Assembly (NCBI GenBank): GCA_964613015.1
Contig: CAZTFP010000028.1
Coordinates: forward strand, 1-16,601
Source of the DNA: CAJBLF01 sp964613015
Lineage (GTDB): Bacteria > Patescibacteriota > Gracilibacteria > Absconditabacterales > Absconditicoccaceae
DNA length: 16,601 nucleotides
Direction of reading: 5' to 3'
The position numbers were made by a program, and so were the translations under genes. Shown here in pieces: positions 16,318 to 16,601 of the stretch; positions within the stretch are counted from its first letter, which is position 1, and every line of letters begins with the position of its first letter. The notes beneath the pieces are model-generated. The model searched no databases. It worked only from the letters and a program-made list of their open reading frames with translations, and had not been told where the DNA came from.

Positions 16318-16601
16318 ATGTGAATTACTGAATTTCTTGCAACCTATATCACTGGTTTTATTCAACACACTGGGTACATCACCGTCTTTTTGTGAATGAT
16401 GATGGAAAGTATGATTTTTCCCGTTCCTAGTGAAGCAATTATGCCGTTTGCTGGATTTTTGGTGGCAATGAAACAGTTTAGTTTACAAGGAGTTATTATT
16501 ATTAGTACCCTAGGAAGTATTATCTGATCGCTGATATCGTATGCAATTTGATATTTGAAAAGAAAAACATTTATAAGAAAAATATGAAAATATTTTTTGT
16601 T
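16318..16601 (+). CDS. DedA-family membrane protein, N-terminal part (3' end outside window)
   Basis: Polytopic inner-membrane protein of the DedA/VTT superfamily, linked to lipid scrambling or transport and membrane homeostasis. The first 94 residues are visible. After a short N-terminus (MGITEFLATYITGFIQHTGY) comes the family signature ESMIFPVPSEAIMPFAGFLVA, where the E...P.P.E core and the following PFAGFL are diagnostic. A hydrophobic helix VIIISTLGSIIGSLISYAIGY then leads to basic KRKTFIRKIGKYF. Five codons are TGA, including codon 2 directly after ATG and the Gly of GSLISYAIGY, which corresponds to the conserved G...G.....G.Y.GR segment. ATG at 16318-16320; no Shine-Dalgarno. The promoter is weak (TTGATT at 16255, TAGTAT at 16279). 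Confidence 0.9.

Noticed and set aside
1..16601. Mycoplasma-type code, UGA=Trp
   Set aside because: It would put Trp in the MutS and PilB P-loops and in GRG/GRLD motifs. TGG is used normally for Trp.
1..16601. tRNA, rRNA, IS elements, riboswitches
   Set aside because: No cloverleaf, rRNA core sequence, transposase motif or known riboswitch core was seen on reading; a covariance-model search was not possible here.

Overview
This window comes from a bacterium that reads UGA as glycine, not stop (translation table 25). Read with the standard code, most genes break into fragments at in-frame TGA codons. Read with UGA=Gly they become full-length proteins, and the recoded codons fall on invariant glycines: the MutS P-loop GPNMGGKST and the DELGRGT block, the PilB Walker A box GPTGSGKTT, the GRG and HKGYGT motifs of RNase HII, and the GRLD and EGKKRHIRRM motifs of a pseudouridine synthase. 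Every gene end found here is TAA or TAG. Together with the AT-rich composition, small genes and lack of obvious Shine-Dalgarno sequences, this points to a Patescibacteria/CPR lineage, Gracilibacteria (BD1-5) or Absconditabacteria (SR1). The sequence alone does not separate the two.

Layout. 1-111: tail of a cold-shock protein (+), with a terminator. 269-907: RNase HII (-). 1039-1461: membrane-anchored Cys-rich zinc-ribbon-like protein (+). 1530-3522: two-gene unit (-) of a PilB/GspE-type ATPase and a 130-residue unknown. 3624-4558: two short unknown genes (+), each with its own promoter and terminator. 4667-8200: mutS followed 21 bases later by an unknown 259-residue gene (+). 8201-9223: RsuA/RluB-type pseudouridine synthase and a Thr/Pro-rich lipoprotein (-). 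9439-13617: large membrane-anchored unknown protein, DEDDy exonuclease-like protein and SAM methyltransferase (+), the last two preceded by related repeat-bearing leaders. 13719-14339: PsbP/DcrB-like lipoprotein (+). 14406-16155: unknown protein, SpoU-type RNA methyltransferase and an NlpC/P60-like cysteine peptidase (-). 16318-end: start of a DedA-family membrane protein (+).

The recognisable functions are housekeeping: RNA-primer removal, mismatch repair, rRNA/tRNA modification, pilus assembly and the cell envelope. I see no CRISPR array, tRNA, rRNA, insertion sequence or phage module. The less ordinary signals are the recoding itself, the absence of UGA-Gly from the small autonomous genes, short AATGA-type repeats that appear both in intergenic leaders and inside the mutS reading frame, a duplicated leader module ahead of two adjacent genes, and several unrecognised proteins. 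No gap between genes exceeds about 215 bases.
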